A stretch of DNA of 33,247 nt, taken from the NCBI GenBank assembly GCA_013298665.1, contig JAAFIK010000054.1:1-33247 (forward strand). The letters run 5' to 3'. This stretch comes from Chitinophagales bacterium (GTDB lineage Bacteria; Bacteroidota; Bacteroidia; Chitinophagales; Chitinophagaceae). How positions within the stretch are numbered: position 1 is the stretch's first letter; each line of letters begins with the position of its first letter. The translations under genes were made by a program, and so were the position numbers. The notes below the pieces were generated by a model. That model made no database searches. It was not told where the DNA came from and saw only the letters and a program-made list of their open reading frames with translations. Below, piece after piece: positions 23,435 to 31,836 of the stretch.

Positions 23435-23638
23435 ATGAAATTCGAAGCGTTAAAAGCAAAGAAGTTCCAAACTTCAGAAAATGCTAACCTGAACAAATTA
23501 TTTGGTGGTGCAACTACCAGCAGCCAACGTGTAACCGGCGGCGGTTCCGATGCTTTTGCTGATGCAGATTCTACCGGCAGTGGCGGTGGTACTTCCAGCG
23601 TGTCTATCATCAATGGTGTGGTGACTTTCGACGCATAA
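23435..23638 (+). CDS. RiPP precursor peptide of a grasp-with-spasm system
   Basis: The start giving MKFEALKAKKFQTSENANL is chosen because that leader is typical of GG-type natural product precursors of Bacteroidota; upstream codons do not fit. The 67-residue peptide has a basic leader ending in NLNKLFGG (residues 18-25), the double-glycine site for the C39 peptidase of the exporter downstream. The 42-residue core is rich in Ser, Thr and Gly with Asp at 39, 43, 45 and 66, and ends IINGVVTFDA. Ser/Thr together with Asp fit side-chain ester links made by an ATP-grasp ligase. It has one Asn and no Cys or Lys in the core. The ligase gene follows 72 bases later, with a hairpin between. Confidence 0.88.
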   Translation: MKFEALKAKKFQTSENANLNKLFGGATTSSQRVTGGGSDAFADADSTGSGGGTSSVSIINGVVTFDA

Positions 23639-23676
23639 GCCTTACCGGCATTGTGCTGACTTAATTAACCAAACAT

Positions 23677-23698
23677 ACCCGGTGGGTAACTGCCGGGT
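23677..23698 (+). terminator. Attenuator-like hairpin after the precursor gene
   Basis: ACCCGG at 23677-23682 pairs with CCGGGT at 23693-23698 across a 10-base loop, followed by TAGTTTTATT. A leaky terminator here would make more precursor than maturase, a common arrangement in RiPP operons. Confidence 0.5.
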
Positions 23699-23710
23699 TA
23701 GTTTTATTAT

Positions 23711-24685
23711 ATGATACTCATCTTATCTGAAAGCAACGACCTGACCACTTCTGCCATCATCGAGTGGTTGCTCACGATGAACAAAACCGTTGTGCGCATC
23801 AATGAATGTGATGCCATGCAGGCATTTACCCTTAGCGGGGAAGATGCCGTTATGCAATTTCGCCAACTCAGCACCGGCCGCACCTTACACATCAATACCC
23901 GCCTGGTGGAAATGTTCTGGTTCAGGAAACAGGGCTTCAACCTCAGGCAGTGGCTCGACCAGAAATTTGAACACGCCGCCATCAGTAAATATATTGACAG
24001 CGAAATGCGCATCTGCTCGGAATATGTGTATTACCTGCTGTCGCAAAAGCCCAACCTGGCCATGTCGTTCAACTGTTCACTGAATAAACTGGTGGTCAAT
24101 CATATTGCCCGCGAATTGGGGTTGGTGACGCCATTGGGCGTCGTTTCGACAGAAAGAAAAGTGCTGGAAAATTTTCTTCAGCAGGAACACGATGGTTGCA
24201 TCACGAAGGCCATCAGCGAATCTTTCTTCGTACAGGCAGGCAGCCGGTTTATGGTAAGTTACACCGAACCGGTGCAGGCTGCCGATCTTGGTATGTATGG
24301 TACAGACATGATGCCTGCATTGCTGCAGCGCAAAGTGGTTAAAAGATACGAGTTGCGCATCTTTTACCTTAATGGTACCTGCTATGCCACCGCTATTTTT
24401 TCGCAACGCGACAAACAGACGGAAACAGATTTCCGCAAATACAATTATGCAAAACCCAACCGTACGGTACCCTTTGCCCTGCCTGCGCAACAGGCAGAGA
24501 AACTGCACCTGCTCATGCAACGGCTCAAACTTAAAACAGGGTCGATAGATATGCTGGTATCCGCTACGGGCGAATATATATTTCTTGAGGTGAATCCGGT
24601 GGGGCAGTTTGGCATGGTTAGTGAGCCGGGTAATTATTATCTCGAAAAAAAGGTTGCGCAATACCTTGCAACGGCAGCCACCTAA
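23711..24685 (+). CDS. gwsG: ATP-grasp peptide maturase, grasp-with-spasm system
   Basis: This 324-residue protein begins MILILSESNDLTTSAIIEWL, the usual opening of this ligase family (a Rossmann-like N-domain with FWFRK-type motif, here EMFWFRKQGFN). The ATP-grasp core follows. KAISESF lies where the ATP-binding Lys is expected, then PALLQRKVVKRYELRIFYLNG and the metal-binding end YIFLEVNPVGQFG, with Glu and Asn in the standard E-x-N pattern. Related enzymes (microviridin-type ligases) activate Asp/Glu side chains with ATP and join them to Ser/Thr or Lys. The precursor upstream has a Ser/Thr/Asp core, which suits ester formation. It lies 9 bases from the SPASM gene. The family is also named in TIGRFAM as the grasp-with-spasm ATP-grasp. 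Confidence 0.9.
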   Translation: MILILSESNDLTTSAIIEWLLTMNKTVVRINECDAMQAFTLSGEDAVMQFRQLSTGRTLHINTRLVEMFWFRKQGFNLRQWLDQKFEHAAISKYIDSEMRICSEYVYYLLSQKPNLAMSFNCSLNKLVVNHIARELGLVTPLGVVSTERKVLENFLQQEHDGCITKAISESFFVQAGSRFMVSYTEPVQAADLGMYGTDMMPALLQRKVVKRYELRIFYLNGTCYATAIFSQRDKQTETDFRKYNYAKPNRTVPFALPAQQAEKLHLLMQRLKLKTGSIDMLVSATGEYIFLEVNPVGQFGMVSEPGNYYLEKKVAQYLATAAT

Positions 24686-24694
24686 AAAAATAGT

Positions 24695-26059
24695 ATGGAG
24701 AAAAACGAATTAATCAGCCAGATCAGATCCCAACTGCCAAAGTTGCCTTTAACCTTCCGCTATCTTGGCGCCTTAAAGGAACAGGAAGAGTGCAGCAATT
24801 ATTTTGGCCTTGATTATAAACCGGAAACCATTTATGCTTTGCAAACCAATGATGAGCCGGTGGGTTTCTTTTACAAACAAATCAGCCGCTTTATTCACCC
24901 CGTTGCGGTCAACAGTACGGAGCAACCTGATAGCCTCCCGGAAGAAACGGCAACAATAACGATGCCGGTTGCAATAGAACCGGACAAGCAGTTCAAACTC
25001 TTTGCCTGCTGCTTTCCCGTTAAAGGGGCGAGCCGTTCCATCATCTGCGATATCCAGCGCCAGCATTTCAGTTTTATCCCCAATATACTGTACGACCTGC
25101 TGGTGCAGGACAGCGACACTACATTCGCTGAAATGGTGGCCATATATGGTGCCGAAAACGAACCCATACTACGGGAATATTTCGATTTTCTGCTCGACCA
25201 GGAATATGGGTTCTGGACGACAGCAGAAGAGGCCAGGCATTTTCCGGAGGTGTCAATGGAGTGGGACAGCCCTCTCGCTATTACCAACAGCATCATTGAT
25301 ATGGATGCGAATAGTGATTTTGATATTCCTTCGCTGATTACCCAACTGGATGAGCTGGGTTGTTCAGCACTGCAACTGCGCAGCTTCAGCCAGCGGTCAT
25401 TGGATTTTTTTGACAACCTGTTGCAGCATATCGCAGGCAGCCGGATCAAAACAATTGATATTGTACTGCCCTGGTACGATGGCCTGGATATACAGACGGC
25501 CGTTGACTTTTCTGCAAAATACCAGCGCATCAATAACTTTGTCATACACGGGGCACCTTTTACAAAGTTTGAAGGCAACCTGAACAAGAATCTGACGCGC
25601 ATCATCTTTACACAGGAGGCCGTTACCGGTGAACACCATTGCGGCCTTGTATTTGCCGACTACTTTGTGGTGAACATGACGATGTTTACAGAAAGTCACC
25701 ATTTCAACAGTTGCCTCAACCGGAAAATATCGGTGGATAAGGCAGGTTATATCAGGAATTGTCCCTCCATGCCCGAAGACTTTGGCCATGTACGGAATAC
25801 AACACTTAAGGCTGCACTGGCGCACAACGGATTCACGGAAAAATGGGGGATTACCAAGGACCAGTGTTCGGTTTGCCGTGATTGCGAGTTCCGCTATGGC
25901 TGTACCGATTGCAGGGCTTATACACAATTGTCCGGGCAGGATGGCTATGGTAAACCCGCGCATTGCCACTACAACCCCTACACAGCAACCTGGGAATATC
26001 CGGGATGGGTCGTTGCTGATGATGAAGAAACATTACATTCAACCCTTGAAAATGCCTGA
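24695..26059 (+). CDS. gwsS: SPASM-domain peptide maturase, grasp-with-spasm system (pseudo-radical SAM)
   Basis: This 454-residue protein has an N-terminal recognition region (1-100). Next come KLFACCFPVKGASRSIICD and FSFIPNILYDLL, typical of Bacteroidota peptide maturases, and then a barrel-like middle. The C-terminus is a SPASM domain: Cys340 and Cys356 flank a short loop, and a cysteine cluster CSVCRDCEFRYGCTDC at 391-406 is followed by Cys424, enough for auxiliary iron-sulfur clusters. The CxxxCxxC motif needed for a radical-SAM cluster is not present anywhere I can see, so radical chemistry is unlikely and a structural or recognition role fits better. It is 9 bases after the ligase and 5 before the exporter, so they form one operon. 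Confidence 0.88.
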   Translation: MEKNELISQIRSQLPKLPLTFRYLGALKEQEECSNYFGLDYKPETIYALQTNDEPVGFFYKQISRFIHPVAVNSTEQPDSLPEETATITMPVAIEPDKQFKLFACCFPVKGASRSIICDIQRQHFSFIPNILYDLLVQDSDTTFAEMVAIYGAENEPILREYFDFLLDQEYGFWTTAEEARHFPEVSMEWDSPLAITNSIIDMDANSDFDIPSLITQLDELGCSALQLRSFSQRSLDFFDNLLQHIAGSRIKTIDIVLPWYDGLDIQTAVDFSAKYQRINNFVIHGAPFTKFEGNLNKNLTRIIFTQEAVTGEHHCGLVFADYFVVNMTMFTESHHFNSCLNRKISVDKAGYIRNCPSMPEDFGHVRNTTLKAALAHNGFTEKWGITKDQCSVCRDCEFRYGCTDCRAYTQLSGQDGYGKPAHCHYNPYTATWEYPGWVVADDEETLHSTLENA

Positions 26060-26064
26060 CGCAA

Positions 26065-28371
26065 ATGACCACTGATACAAACGATATTGCACTGGCACTT
26101 AATCCCGGTGCCGCCGCAGCCAAACAGGCTCCGGCCGTTACCCCTGCACCACCAGCCACAGGCCGGTTTCGTTTTTTCAGGCAACTGGAGCGTATGGATT
26201 GCGGCCCCACCTGTTTGCAGATGGTGGCGCAGTATTACGGCAAATTCTATACCCATCATTACCTGCGGGAGATCTGTTATACCGACCGGGCGGGGGTGAA
26301 TTTAGACGGGTTGAACAGGGGTGCGGAGACGCTCGGTTTTGATACCATTGCTACTGCTTTCACCCTCGAAGAACTCCTGCTCGAAGCACCCATGCCCGTG
26401 ATCCTGCACTGGAAGCAGAACCATTTCGTGGTATTGCGCGGAAGGGCGGGTGGCCGCAAAGCCAGGACCCATTTTGTTGTTGCCGATCCTGAACACGGAA
26501 GGATGGTATTGCCCGAAGCAGAGGTACGCAGCAAATGGCAAACCCCCGGAAAGGATACAGGCTTTGCCATTGTATTGCAACCGGGTGAAACTTTTTATAC
26601 CCTACAGGCATCGGCAGCCAACAGTTATGCCATCAGCAACCTGCCTTTGTGGGATTTTGTGCGGGGCTTTAAAAAGTATTTTCTGCAACTGCTGCTTTGT
26701 ATGGTTACCGCAGCGGTCATTAATCTTTTCTTTCCCGTACTTACCAAACAACTGATTGATAAAGGGGTGGCGCTGAAAAGCCTTTCCATGATCGGTTTGC
26801 TGCTGGTTGGCCAACTGGCGCTGTTTACCGGTAACCTGCTCGTAACCGTTATCCAGAACTGGACGATTCTCTATGTCAATGCCCGGCTCAATATCAAGAT
26901 CATTTCCGCCTTCCTCATCAAATTGATTCAACTGCCGATTGCTTTTTTTGACACGAGGCTGATGAGTGATATCATGATCAGGATAGATGACCATGACCAG
27001 ATCGAACATTTCTTATCCTCTTCCTCGCTGCAGGCGGTATTCTCCACCCTTACGTTTGTGGTATTATCCGGGTTGCTCTTTATGTACAGTCCGCTGCTCT
27101 TCGCACTTTTTATTGCGGGGAGTGCGCTTTCCGTTGCCTGGGCAATTCATTGCATCAAAAAGACAAAGCACATCAATTATAACCGGCTTGAACTGCTGGG
27201 CGACAGCCGCAACAGCCTGTATGAGATCATTTATGGCATGAGCGAAATCAAGCTCAATAATGCGGAAACGGTAAAACGGCAGGAATGGGAGCGCCAGCAG
27301 GTAAAGTTGTACGAGGTCAGTAAAAGGGGGATGCGGGTGCAGCAGTCGCTACAGGCGGGAACGGCCGCCATTACACACCTCAAGGGATTGCTCATCACTT
27401 TTGTGGCCGCCTCGCTGGTGGTGCAGAACCAGTTGACCATAGGAGAGATGCTGGGTATTACATTGATTGTGGGGCAACTGAACCAACCCCTGGAAACGGG
27501 CATACAGTTTTTCCAATCCTTACAGTATGCGCGCATCAGCATCAATCGCCTCAACGACATTTACATCAAGGAAGATGAAGATGAAAAATATGAACGCCAT
27601 AAAAATGTCTTACCCGTTGCCGGAAAAAGCAATGGTCTGCTTACCCTGAACAACCTTTCCTTCAGTTATAACGGGCCGCTGAGTCCGCCGGTATTTGACG
27701 GACTTAGTACAAGTTTTCCCATCAACCGTACCACGGCAATTGTGGGCAGCAGCGGTAGTGGTAAAACCACGCTGATGAAATTGTTACTGAAGTTTTATGA
27801 TCCTGCTGCCGGACAACTCATTGTTGATGGTGTGCCGCTCGATAATATACACCCGCAGGAATGGCGGAGCCGCTGTGGGGTGGTGATGCAGGACGGGTAT
27901 ATTTTTTCGGATACTGTGCTGCGGAACATAGTAGTGGGTGATGAACTGCCTGATACCGGTCGTCTTGAACAGGCCTGCCGGATTGCCAATATTCATGAAT
28001 TTATCCAGGGACTGCCCCTGGGGTTTGAAACAAAGATCGGGGGAACCGGCTCGGGCATAAGCGCGGGGCAAACGCAGCGCATACTTATTGCCCGGGCGGT
28101 TTACCGCAACCCTGCTTTTCTCTTTTTTGATGAAGCCACGAGTGCCCTTGATGCGCACAATGAAAAGGTGATCATGGAAAATTTGCAACAGTTTTACCGC
28201 GATCGTACCGTTATCGTTATTGCGCATCGCCTCAGTACAGTACGCCATGCCGATAAGATCATTGTACTCGAAAAGGGGCGTATTGTTGAAGAGGGTAATC
28301 ACGAGCGCCTCACAGCCCTGAGGGGTGCCTATTATCAACTTGTAAAAAACCAACTCGAACTGGGTAATTGA
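26065..28371 (+). CDS. Peptidase-containing ABC exporter (C39 domain)
   Basis: This 768-residue protein has an Ala/Pro-rich tail of about 33 residues, then a C39 peptidase domain (about 34-170): Cys46 in MDCGPTC, His120 in QNHFVV and Asp141 in VADPEHG. Six membrane helices of an ABC exporter follow at about 205-480, and the nucleotide-binding domain occupies about 525-765, with Walker A GSSGSGKTT, signature SAGQTQR (the usual SGGQ has Ala in place of the second Ser/Gly), Walker B FLFFDEATSALD and switch His in IVIAHRLSTV. It should cut the precursor after Gly24-Gly25 and export the mature peptide. It belongs to the RiPP operon. A periplasmic adaptor gene (HlyD family) that usually accompanies such exporters is not next to it. 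Confidence 0.95.
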   Translation: MTTDTNDIALALNPGAAAAKQAPAVTPAPPATGRFRFFRQLERMDCGPTCLQMVAQYYGKFYTHHYLREICYTDRAGVNLDGLNRGAETLGFDTIATAFTLEELLLEAPMPVILHWKQNHFVVLRGRAGGRKARTHFVVADPEHGRMVLPEAEVRSKWQTPGKDTGFAIVLQPGETFYTLQASAANSYAISNLPLWDFVRGFKKYFLQLLLCMVTAAVINLFFPVLTKQLIDKGVALKSLSMIGLLLVGQLALFTGNLLVTVIQNWTILYVNARLNIKIISAFLIKLIQLPIAFFDTRLMSDIMIRIDDHDQIEHFLSSSSLQAVFSTLTFVVLSGLLFMYSPLLFALFIAGSALSVAWAIHCIKKTKHINYNRLELLGDSRNSLYEIIYGMSEIKLNNAETVKRQEWERQQVKLYEVSKRGMRVQQSLQAGTAAITHLKGLLITFVAASLVVQNQLTIGEMLGITLIVGQLNQPLETGIQFFQSLQYARISINRLNDIYIKEDEDEKYERHKNVLPVAGKSNGLLTLNNLSFSYNGPLSPPVFDGLSTSFPINRTTAIVGSSGSGKTTLMKLLLKFYDPAAGQLIVDGVPLDNIHPQEWRSRCGVVMQDGYIFSDTVLRNIVVGDELPDTGRLEQACRIANIHEFIQGLPLGFETKIGGTGSGISAGQTQRILIARAVYRNPAFLFFDEATSALDAHNEKVIMENLQQFYRDRTVIVIAHRLSTVRHADKIIVLEKGRIVEEGNHERLTALRGAYYQLVKNQLELGN

Positions 28372-28523
28372 TGATGAAAAAAGAAAACTCCCATACACCC
28401 GAATTTGACCGTGTAATGCAGCATGCCCCTAATACAATTACCCGGTACGGCTATTGGATACTACTGGCACTGCTGGCGGGGCTTGGTTGTGCAGCCTGGT
28501 ATTTCCGGGGACTGCTTTTTTAG
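28371..28523 (+). CDS. 50-aa single-transmembrane protein of the RiPP operon
   Basis: This small gene overlaps the exporter stop by one base (TGATG). It starts MMKKENSHTPEFDRVM and has one strong helix at about residues 27-48 (YGYWILLALLAGLGCAAWYF), ending RGLLF. The N-terminus is polar, so the likely topology is N-in with a short periplasmic end. I know no family. Its helix recalls the membrane anchor at the start of HlyD-type adaptor proteins, and it occupies the place where the adaptor is normally encoded, so it could be a truncated remnant or a small partner of the exporter. The chance of a spurious open frame is reduced by the coupled start, but its existence is unproven. Confidence 0.6.
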   Translation: MMKKENSHTPEFDRVMQHAPNTITRYGYWILLALLAGLGCAAWYFRGLLF

Positions 28524-28586
28524 CGATGACGGTGTATTTTTTCACATTTGTTCTTCAGGCTTGTTACATTTACAGAACGCCAACAA

Positions 28587-29654
28587 ATGCGAAGTATGCT
28601 CTGGTTGAAAAACAAAAATGTAACGTATTGGTGCTGCCAACTGGCAGGTTGGGGAGGGATGATGCTGTATGAGCTGATCAACTTTCTGGGTATGGGGTAT
28701 TCATGGACGGTTAAAATACAGGAACAGTTTCTTTCTTTTGGCCTTGCCGGTATATTACTTACGCATGGGTATCGTAAACTGCTCAGGCGCATCCGTTTCT
28801 GGCAACAGAAGACAGGGTTACAACTGGTACTTTTTTTCCTGTTTACCCTGCTCATTTCCACATTGCTCTTTTTGCTCTCTGTGCTGCTGGAAACCTTTTT
28901 CAGTAATAAACCCATACCCGACCTTATGAATAGCCGGACATTGATGTTTATCGTCAACTGGAGCCGGTACGTATTGGTCTGGATGCTTTGCTACCATGCG
29001 TCCAAACTTTTTGAACGAAATGTGGCGCAGGAGGCTGAGAAAAGTGAGATGCTGGTACAAACGCAGTTGCTCGAACTGGAAGTACTCCGGTCGCAGATCA
29101 ACCCGCACTTCCTGTTTAATACACTCAACAGCATCCGGTCGCTGATCAATTCCAGTCCGGTGAAAGCACGCGAGGCGGCAACCCTGCTTTCGGAAGTACT
29201 GCGCTATACGCTCAATTATGAAAAATCGGCTACGGTGTTCATGGCTGAGGAGTTGGATATGGTGGAAAAATACCTGTTGCTGGAAAAATTGCGTTTTGAG
29301 GAACGATTGTTGTACAGGATCGAAATATTGCCAGACACGGCACACCTGCGCATCCCGCCTGTACTGGTACTGACGCTGGTGGAAAATGCTATCAAACACG
29401 GCATCAACCAGTCTGAAGCAGGCGGACTATTGGAGATACGATTGATCAAACACAAGAGCGATATGCTGATTATTGTAGAAAACAGCGGTCATTTCCGGTA
29501 TATGGGAGAAGCGTTTCTGGGCAAGGGGTTACTGAATACACAAAAGCGGCTGGAATTGGTGTATCCCGGAAGGGCGGCTTTTACCATCCGCAACAGCGAG
29601 GCGCATAAAGTAATCGCAACTGTTAAAATACCCCTGCAATATGCACAACATTAA
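28587..29654 (+). CDS. LytS-family sensor histidine kinase
   Basis: I use the ATG giving MRSMLWLKNKNVTYW; an ATG three codons later is equally possible, and the TTG upstream is less likely. The 355-residue protein has four membrane helices (about 17-37, 43-60, 76-100 and 118-137), then a His_kinase domain with the phospho-acceptor His in LRSQINPHFLFNTLNSIRSL, an N-box LTLVENAIKHGI, and a G-box GKGLLNTQKRL. This is the LytS/YehU type, lacking an obvious large sensor domain. Its gene overlaps the LytTR regulator gene by 14 bases. It is 63 bases after the 50-aa gene, so it may belong to the RiPP operon or have its own promoter. The signal is unknown. Confidence 0.92.
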   Translation: MRSMLWLKNKNVTYWCCQLAGWGGMMLYELINFLGMGYSWTVKIQEQFLSFGLAGILLTHGYRKLLRRIRFWQQKTGLQLVLFFLFTLLISTLLFLLSVLLETFFSNKPIPDLMNSRTLMFIVNWSRYVLVWMLCYHASKLFERNVAQEAEKSEMLVQTQLLELEVLRSQINPHFLFNTLNSIRSLINSSPVKAREAATLLSEVLRYTLNYEKSATVFMAEELDMVEKYLLLEKLRFEERLLYRIEILPDTAHLRIPPVLVLTLVENAIKHGINQSEAGGLLEIRLIKHKSDMLIIVENSGHFRYMGEAFLGKGLLNTQKRLELVYPGRAAFTIRNSEAHKVIATVKIPLQYAQH

Positions 29655-30372
29655 TGCAATGATTATCGATGATGAAAAGCTTGCCCGGGAGGAACTGGTT
29701 TTTCTGCTCAAGGACATCCCCGGTATCAGTATTGTTGGCGAGGCGCAGCATGTGCGCGAGGCCAAAGAGATGATCCATGACCATAAGCCCGACCTCATTT
29801 TTCTCGACATCAATATGCCGGTTCAATCCGGCTTCGAGCTGCTGGAGGAACTGGTACAACCGCCGCAGGTCATTTTTGTAACCGCTTACGATCAGTATGC
29901 TGTACAGGCATTTGAAACGGATGCGCTGGCTTACCTCGTTAAACCCGTGGTGCCTGAAAAACTGCGGAAGGCAGTTGATAAAGTGCGCCAGGTTATGGAG
30001 GCGGTTGCCCATACAGCAACCCGTAAACAAAAAGGGTTTCATGCCGATAGTCGTGTCTTTATCAAAGACGGGGAGCGCTGCTACATGATACCGGTACACG
30101 AAATCGTTCTGGTGGAAGCGGTGAACAATTACTGTAAGGTCTTTTTCAGGAACCAATCTCCTTTACTGCACCGGAGCCTTCAGCAGTTGGAGGACAAACT
30201 GCCCGCCGATCTTTTTTTCAGGGCCAACCGCAAACAACTCATCAACATACAACACATCACCCGGATCGACAGCTATTATAAGGGTGGAATGGTGACAGAA
30301 GTCAACGGCAAACATAATGTCGAAATCTCACAACGCCAATCTGTACTGTTTAAGGAACTGATGAGTTTGTAA
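29641..30372 (+). CDS. LytTR-family response regulator
   Basis: This 243-residue protein has a receiver domain (1-120): IDDEK at the acidic pocket, Asp56 in DLIFLDINMPV, Thr in FVTAYDQYA and the conserved Lys in AYLVKPV. A LytTR DNA-binding domain follows at about 140-240 (DGERCYMIPVHEIVLVEAVNNYCKVFF, then LEDKLPADLFFRANRKQLINIQHI). It is the partner of the LytS kinase, whose gene it overlaps by 14 bases. Given its place after the RiPP genes, it may control peptide production, perhaps in a quorum-like loop; that is inferred from position. A second start at Met7 is possible. No clear terminator lies between it and the convergent small gene. Confidence 0.94.
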   Translation: MHNINAMIIDDEKLAREELVFLLKDIPGISIVGEAQHVREAKEMIHDHKPDLIFLDINMPVQSGFELLEELVQPPQVIFVTAYDQYAVQAFETDALAYLVKPVVPEKLRKAVDKVRQVMEAVAHTATRKQKGFHADSRVFIKDGERCYMIPVHEIVLVEAVNNYCKVFFRNQSPLLHRSLQQLEDKLPADLFFRANRKQLINIQHITRIDSYYKGGMVTEVNGKHNVEISQRQSVLFKELMSL

Positions 30373-30424
30373 GATGACGGGCGGTTATGGGTACCCGGTA
30401 CGACCATTTTTATACAGGGTTTAT

Positions 30425-30697
30425 TTACCGGCTTGTGCGCAGCCAGATGCGGAAAACAAAGAAAGCCACCGCGAGTAATGCTATCAGCACCTGCCAGCCG
30501 GAGACGCCGGATTGGGTATCATCGGCAGGGGTAATGATCTGTTCGTTTCGCTCAGCCTCCGTGGTAAAATAGTAGGCTTCCACCGGTACGCCTTTGCCGC
30601 TGAGTTCCTGCTTAAGCTGTTCACGGTTGGCGCCACGGGCAATTTCATCAAAAATGGCCTGTTGTATTTCTTTAGGGTTCTTGTGCCGGATATCCAT
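30425..30697 (-). CDS. Small tail-anchored membrane protein, unknown
   Basis: I start at MDIRHKNPKEIQQAIF, giving 90 residues; a longer version from 30730 adds 11 unlikely residues. The N-terminal 50 residues are polar and helical (IARGANREQLKQELSGKGVP), and a single helix near 68-83 (GWQVLIALLAVAFFVFRIW) ends in a basic tail LRTSR. This is a tail-anchored layout. I recognise no domain; small proteins of this type are common in Bacteroidota. It is encoded between the LytTR regulator and the kinase gene, and converges on the RR gene. TAATTTTG near 30747-30754 (minus strand) could be its -7 element. Confidence 0.7.
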   Translation of the reverse strand: MDIRHKNPKEIQQAIFDEIARGANREQLKQELSGKGVPVEAYYFTTEAERNEQIITPADDTQSGVSGWQVLIALLAVAFFVFRIWLRTSR

Positions 30698-30787
30698 TGT
30701 GTTACGGGTTTTACAGCCGCGAAGAAACAAAAAAAATACCTGTGGGCAAAATTATAATCCGTCGGGAGGGCAGCGGGGTGTTTGCTG

Positions 30788-31828
30788 CTACATTACTGAC
30801 GTATAATGTTTTTTCTTTTCCATGTATCGTTCCAGCAGTACCAGTTGGTTCTCCGCCCTTACCAGGTTATGCTGCGGATACTGTGCGCCATAGTAAATGT
30901 CGTTGTTCAGGTAGTCGGTAAAAAAGCGCAGGGCCTGCATATAGAGCATGAATTGTCCCGCATAAAAAAAATGGGCTGCTTCTGTTACACTTAACTGGTC
31001 TTTCATCTGGCTGTAATAACCCTGTACAATGGCCGCATAAAATTCATCCCTTACCGCTATTGTTGAAAAATCTTTTTCTTCTTCTGATACCGGGCACAGG
31101 TAAGTGCGCAGCATATCCCCCAGATCGCTGATGAAATAGCCGGGCATAACGGTATCCAGGTCAATCACACAAACGGCTTTGTCTGCTTCATCAAAAAGTA
31201 CATTGCTGATTTTGGTGTCGTGGTGTGTTACCCTGAGCCTGAAGGCGGTATCGGCTTTGATTTTTTGGTACCGTTCAGCAATACCCGATAATTGCTGTAA
31301 CCGGTTGATGATTTCCCGCGTTGCGGCTATTCTGTTTTGATCACCCGACACAAGGGCAGCTTCAAATTGTGCATAGCGTAAGGACAAATCGTGAAATGCA
31401 GGAATCGTGGTTTGCAACTTACCCATATCCATACCGCTGAATACGGCGGTGAACAATCCGAATTGTCTGGCTGCTTCAAATGCCTGGCCGGGTGTTTCGA
31501 GTACGTCTTTGCTGTGCGTGTTTTTAACAAACGGGAATGCCCGGTAATACCCTTCATGGGGAATATGCACCATGGTATTACCTGCTGCCGAAAGCAGCGG
31601 TGCCGTCAGGAAATAGGGGAGTTGCTGTTGTTTCAGGTATGCAGTAAGGGCATCAATATTTGCGGCGATGGCTTCCGGGTGCCTGAATACCGTGGTATTG
31701 ATTTTTTGCAACACATAACATTCGTTGCCGGTATCAACCTTCCAGGTGGTATTGATCAACCCATTGCCCAGCGGGGTAATGCTAACGGCACCGGGTTGCC
31801 AGCCGTATGACTGTAGTAGTGTTTGCAT
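30788..31828 (-). CDS. Aminoglycoside phosphotransferase-fold sugar kinase, NahK-like
   Basis: This 346-residue protein has the APH/choline kinase fold. A glycine-rich start PLGNGLINTTWKV and a Lys in YVLQKIN suggest the nucleotide lobe. The catalytic loop is VTHHDTKISNVLF (Asp204, Asn209), and the metal site is VIDLDTVMPG (Asp223, Asp225) followed by DLGDMLR. The longer pattern THHDTK-NVLF plus VIDLDTVMPG resembles N-acetylhexosamine 1-kinases. It lies 8 bases after the GH109 gene, so cotranscription is likely and the pair could release and phosphorylate an N-acetylhexosamine. Substrate identity is inference, as APH-fold kinases have many substrates. The length is normal and nothing is broken. 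Confidence 0.85.
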   Translation of the reverse strand: MQTLLQSYGWQPGAVSITPLGNGLINTTWKVDTGNECYVLQKINTTVFRHPEAIAANIDALTAYLKQQQLPYFLTAPLLSAAGNTMVHIPHEGYYRAFPFVKNTHSKDVLETPGQAFEAARQFGLFTAVFSGMDMGKLQTTIPAFHDLSLRYAQFEAALVSGDQNRIAATREIINRLQQLSGIAERYQKIKADTAFRLRVTHHDTKISNVLFDEADKAVCVIDLDTVMPGYFISDLGDMLRTYLCPVSEEEKDFSTIAVRDEFYAAIVQGYYSQMKDQLSVTEAAHFFYAGQFMLYMQALRFFTDYLNNDIYYGAQYPQHNLVRAENQLVLLERYMEKKKHYTSVM

Positions 31829-31836
31829 ACCCGGTA

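Noticed and set aside
28548..28586. TTG-initiated extension of the LytS kinase
   Set aside because: It adds 13 residues unlike a LytS start; an ATG at 28587 (or 28596) leads directly into the first membrane helix.
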